DNA of 7,512 nucleotides. Source: a bacterium (GTDB lineage: Bacteria > Patescibacteriota > Minisyncoccia > Minisyncoccales > GWA2-38-27). This document shows positions 4,859 to 7,512 of this stretch, one piece after another. Made by a program: the position numbers and the translations under genes. Positions within the stretch are counted from its first letter, which is position 1, and each line of letters starts with the position of its first letter. The stretch is taken from contig JAKPCP010000063.1 of NCBI GenBank assembly GCA_029553225.1, positions 1 through 7,512 on the forward strand, in the 5' to 3' direction. The notes beneath the pieces were generated by a model. That model was given only the letters and a program-made list of their open reading frames with translations, ran no database searches and was not told where the DNA came from.

Positions 4859-5254
4859 ATGAAGAAAAAAACAAAGAGATCTGTTAATAAATGGATCGCA
4901 AAAAATCAAAAAGAGGAATATATCGGGATTCATTTAATCGCAGATTTTTGGGGCGGGAAAATTATTAAAAACTCAAAAGAAATTGAGAAAATTTTAATTG
5001 AGTCAGCAATAATTGCTCAAAATACCCCCTTAAAGGTTTCTATTCATAAATTTCCCAATAAAGGAATAACAGGAGTTATTTTATTAGCAGAAAGTCATAT
5101 TGCTGTTCATTCTTGGCCTGAGTTTGATTATTTAGCGATTGATATTTTTACTTGCGGTAAAAAATCTTTTCCATATAAAGCGTTAGATTATTTAATAGAA
5201 AGCTTTCAACCTCAAAAAGTAAAAATAAAAGAAATAAAAAGAGGGAAATTATGA
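4859..5254 (+). CDS. speD: S-adenosylmethionine decarboxylase proenzyme (short prokaryotic class)
   Basis: It decarboxylates S-adenosylmethionine to supply the aminopropyl donor for polyamine synthesis. The 131-residue proenzyme has the self-cleavage site Glu78-Ser79 in LLAESHIAVHSWPE, which would yield the pyruvoyl-bearing alpha chain. His84 and Cys99 (DIFTCG) lie at the spacing of His68 and Cys83 in the Thermotoga maritima enzyme (Ser63). GIHLIADFWG near the N-terminus is also typical. Some SpeD homologues have become ornithine or arginine decarboxylases; here a separate arginine decarboxylase and an aminopropyltransferase adjoin it, so the classical activity is preferred. It follows pdaD by 40 bases and precedes the bpsA-like gene by 16. 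The leader has no Shine-Dalgarno sequence. Confidence 0.93.
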   Translation: MKKKTKRSVNKWIAKNQKEEYIGIHLIADFWGGKIIKNSKEIEKILIESAIIAQNTPLKVSIHKFPNKGITGVILLAESHIAVHSWPEFDYLAIDIFTCGKKSFPYKALDYLIESFQPQKVKIKEIKRGKL

Positions 5255-5270
5255 AATTAAAAATAAAATT

Positions 5271-6242
5271 ATGAATAAAAAAATTTTAAGCTATATTTTA
5301 AAAAAAGATTTAGACTTCTGGGAAACAGCTAAATGGATAGGCCATTTAGCTGATTTTACAAAAGATGTAAAAGAATTAGAAAAAAAAGGTTTAATTAAAA
5401 TAGAAAATTCTAAATTATCTTTAACAGATAAAGGAAAAAATTTATGTAAAAAATTAGATATTGTTCCTCAAGATCTTCCTATTGTGGATTTTCCTATAAA
5501 AATAGATAATAATCTTTTAAAAAAATTTAAAAAAATAAGAAAAGAAGTTTTTCCTAAAACTGAATTTGATCAATTACAAATTCTTCCAGAGGGAGTGATT
5601 AAAAAAATTGAAGTAATGAAAATGTATAATGATTTAAAAGGAAAAAGAATTATTTGTTTGGGTGATGATGATATGGTAGGAGTTGCTTTATCTTTAACTA
5701 GGTTGCCTAAAGATATTACTATTTTAGATATTGACGAAAGAGTAATTAAATATGAAAATAAAATTTTAGAAGAATTTGGTTATAAAAAATCTGCTTTTTT
5801 CTGCAATTTATTGAAACCGCTTCCTAATAAATTTATTGGGAAATATGATGTATTTATAACTGAACCACCAGATACACTAGAGGGAAACACTTTATTTTTT
5901 TCTCGAGGAGTGGAATCTTTAAAAAAGGAAGGAGGAGTAGGATATTTAGGAGTTTCTCAAAATGATTTTAAAAGAACAGATTATTTAAAATTAGAAAAAA
6001 ATATTTTAAAAATGAATATTTTTATTAGTGCAATTTTTCCTAAATTTGAATTTTATGAAACCTATGGAGAGGAATTTGAATGGATAACTGGTTTGCCTGA
6101 AGGAGTTGGTTTGCCTAAAAAACCTTGGTTTTCTGCTGATTTACTTAGAACAGAATCTAATGAAAAAAGTAAACCATTAATTATTGGAACCCCTTCAAAA
6201 CATATTAAAGAAAATTTTATTAAAACAAATATTAATTGTTAA
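5271..6242 (+). CDS. bpsA: BpsA-like branched-chain polyamine synthase (DUF43 aminopropyltransferase)
   Basis: The family enzyme, described in Thermococcus kodakarensis and other thermophiles, transfers aminopropyl groups from decarboxylated S-adenosylmethionine to the internal N4 of spermidine. The 323-residue product has a winged-helix-like N-terminus (about 1-60, ending in LSLTDKGKNLCKKL), then a DQ-containing linker (99-100). The Rossmann methyltransferase-like core has LGDDDMVGVAL (130-140), DIDERV (153-158), and TEPPDTLEGN (197-206), where archaeal members usually have DPPET, followed by FFSRGVESLKKEGG (209-222). The acidic GDDD motif is the family's catalytic and binding signature and is intact. 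The C-terminal tail carries GEEFEWITGLP and FSADLLRTE. Position directly after speD supports use of its product. The actual acceptor, spermidine or agmatine, cannot be told from sequence. Confidence 0.85.
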   Translation: MNKKILSYILKKDLDFWETAKWIGHLADFTKDVKELEKKGLIKIENSKLSLTDKGKNLCKKLDIVPQDLPIVDFPIKIDNNLLKKFKKIRKEVFPKTEFDQLQILPEGVIKKIEVMKMYNDLKGKRIICLGDDDMVGVALSLTRLPKDITILDIDERVIKYENKILEEFGYKKSAFFCNLLKPLPNKFIGKYDVFITEPPDTLEGNTLFFSRGVESLKKEGGVGYLGVSQNDFKRTDYLKLEKNILKMNIFISAIFPKFEFYETYGEEFEWITGLPEGVGLPKKPWFSADLLRTESNEKSKPLIIGTPSKHIKENFIKTNINC

Positions 6243-6253
6243 CAGAAAATTAC

Positions 6254-6262
6254 TGAAATAAT
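6254..6262 (+). promoter_or_regulatory. Possible extended -10 promoter of secA
   Basis: TGA (6254-6256) is followed by AATAAT (6257-6262), five of six matches to TATAAT. A TTGTTA at 6236-6241 lies only 15 bases upstream, a short spacing. The predicted leader is about 12 nt. It is weak, since secA could also be read from the polyamine operon: no terminator is seen in the 38-base gap. Confidence 0.3.
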
Positions 6263-6280
6263 TTTTATTTTAAAACTTAA

Positions 6281-7512
6281 ATGAAATTTAGTAAATTTTT
6301 TGGGAATTTAAATGAAAAATATTTAAAAGAAATTCAACCAATTATTGAAAAAATAAATTCTTACGAAAACGAATTTGAAAAACTTTCTGATTCTCAATTA
6401 AAAGAAAAAACTTTATTTTTAAAACAAGAACTTAAAAACGGGAAAACTTTAGATGATATTTTACCCGAATCTTTTGCTTTAGTAAGAGAAGCTTCAAAAA
6501 GAACATTAAATCAAAGGCATTTTGATGTTCAGTTAATTGGAGGGATCGTGCTTCACCAAGGAAAAATTGCTGAAATGAAAACAGGGGAAGGAAAAACTTT
6601 AACTGCAACACTGCCTTTATTTTTAAATGCCTTAGAGGGAAAAGGATGTCATTTAGTAACTGTAAATGATTATTTAGCAAAAAGAGATACAGTTTGGATG
6701 GGGCAAATTTATGATTTTTTAGGATTGTCAGTGGCATGTATTGTTCATGATAGCGCTTATATTTACGACAAAAATTATAAAAACCAAGAAAAAGATAAAG
6801 AAAGAGATTTAGTTGGAGGATTTAAAGTTGTTGAAAGTTATCTTCGCAATGTTTCAAGAAAAGAAGCATATGCAGCAGATATTACTTATGGCACCAATAA
6901 TGAATTTGGCTTTGATTATTTAAGAGATAATTTAGTTTATGATATTGAAGATGAAGTTCAAAGAGGTTTTAATTATGCGATTGTTGATGAGGTTGATTCT
7001 ATTTTAATTGATGAAGCAAGGACACCTCTTATAATTTCCGGACAGACCGATGAATCAACTGATAAATATTATCAATTTGCTCAAATAGTTAAAAATTTAA
7101 AAGAACAAGAAGATTATTTAATCGATGAAAAATTTAAAAGTGTTTCTTTTACTGAGGAAGGGCAAAATAAAATTGTAAAATCATTAGGGTTTGATCCTTG
7201 GGCGGAAAATGATATTAGCACTGCTTTTCAGTTAGAAGCGGCTTTAAAAGCCAAAACCTTGTTTAAAAGAGATAAAGATTATGTTGTTAAAGACGGGGAG
7301 GTAATTATTGTTGATGAATTTACCGGAAGATTAATGCCAAAAAGAAGATGGTCCGAAGGATTACACCAGGCAATAGAAGCAAAAGAGGGAATAAAAATTC
7401 AGCCAGAATCAAAAACTTTTGCCACAATTACTTTTCAAAATTATTTTAGAATGTATAAAAAATTATCTGGAATGACAGGAACTGCTGCTACTTCTGCCGA
7501 AGAATTTGATAA
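6281..7512 (+). CDS. secA: Preprotein translocase ATPase SecA, 3' partial
   Basis: The motor ATPase that drives preproteins through SecYEG. The first 410 codons are present and the frame is open at the right edge, so roughly the N-terminal half of a normal SecA is seen. Motifs in order: the LNQRHFDVQLIGG region (76-88), Walker A MKTGEGKT (99-106), LVTVNDYLAKRD (125-136), YGTNNEFGFDYLRDN (203-217), Walker B with VDEVDSILIDEARTPL (235-250), the preprotein cross-linking domain region after it, FTGRLMPKRRWSEGLHQAIEAKEG (347-370), and FQNYFRMYKKLSGMTGTA (385-402). Between LGLSVACIV and RKEAYAADITYG there is a stretch of about 36 charged residues (156-192) that E. coli SecA lacks; I recall similar insertions in CPR SecA proteins. 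The start at 6281 gives the expected N-terminus (MKFSKFFGNLNEKYL). Confidence 0.96.
   Translation, partial: MKFSKFFGNLNEKYLKEIQPIIEKINSYENEFEKLSDSQLKEKTLFLKQELKNGKTLDDILPESFALVREASKRTLNQRHFDVQLIGGIVLHQGKIAEMKTGEGKTLTATLPLFLNALEGKGCHLVTVNDYLAKRDTVWMGQIYDFLGLSVACIVHDSAYIYDKNYKNQEKDKERDLVGGFKVVESYLRNVSRKEAYAADITYGTNNEFGFDYLRDNLVYDIEDEVQRGFNYAIVDEVDSILIDEARTPLIISGQTDESTDKYYQFAQIVKNLKEQEDYLIDEKFKSVSFTEEGQNKIVKSLGFDPWAENDISTAFQLEAALKAKTLFKRDKDYVVKDGEVIIVDEFTGRLMPKRRWSEGLHQAIEAKEGIKIQPESKTFATITFQNYFRMYKKLSGMTGTAATSAEEFD

Noticed and set aside
6432..6737. Minus-strand frame inside secA
   Set aside because: It overlaps the clear SecA N-terminus and has no family features.

Overview
This is a very A+T-rich stretch with every supported gene on the + strand, short gaps and compact proteins. 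The standard stop codons fit: TGA ends murB and speD, and Trp is read as TGG. No start codon has a recognisable Shine-Dalgarno sequence. Together with the SecA insertion, the small lysine-rich protein and the pyruvoyl-type polyamine genes, this suggests a Patescibacteria/CPR genome, probably of the Parcubacteria type. That assignment is inference from style, not from a marker gene.

Region 1 (1-2280) is an envelope-glycan cluster: the C-terminal part of a polyprenyl-phosphate sugar-1-phosphate transferase (cut by the left edge), a DUF218 (YdcF/ElyC/SanA-like) membrane protein, and a Wzz-type chain-length regulator without a fused kinase. Region 2 (2281-2579) has no protein gene. It holds two apparent small-RNA units in tandem, each with its own promoter and an intrinsic terminator. 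The two RNAs share a 10-nt and a 7-nt block of perfect complementarity, which is the strongest candidate here for something undescribed.

Region 3 (2580-3542) is murB (peptidoglycan precursor reductase), with unusual residues at the usual Tyr-Arg and Ser active-site positions. Region 4 (3539-3795) is a self-contained unit of promoter, large leader hairpin, a 28-residue lysine-rich repeat protein and a strong terminator.

Region 5 (3820-6242) is a tight row: hibernation factor hpf, then pyruvoyl-dependent arginine decarboxylase (pdaD), S-adenosylmethionine decarboxylase (speD) and a BpsA-like branched-polyamine aminopropyltransferase. The last three make a compact arginine to agmatine to aminopropylated-polyamine route, one enzyme supplying the amine, one the aminopropyl donor and one the transferase. 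No spermidine synthase or agmatine/aminopropylagmatine hydrolase is seen in the window. Region 6 (6281-7512) is the first 410 codons of secA, cut by the right edge.
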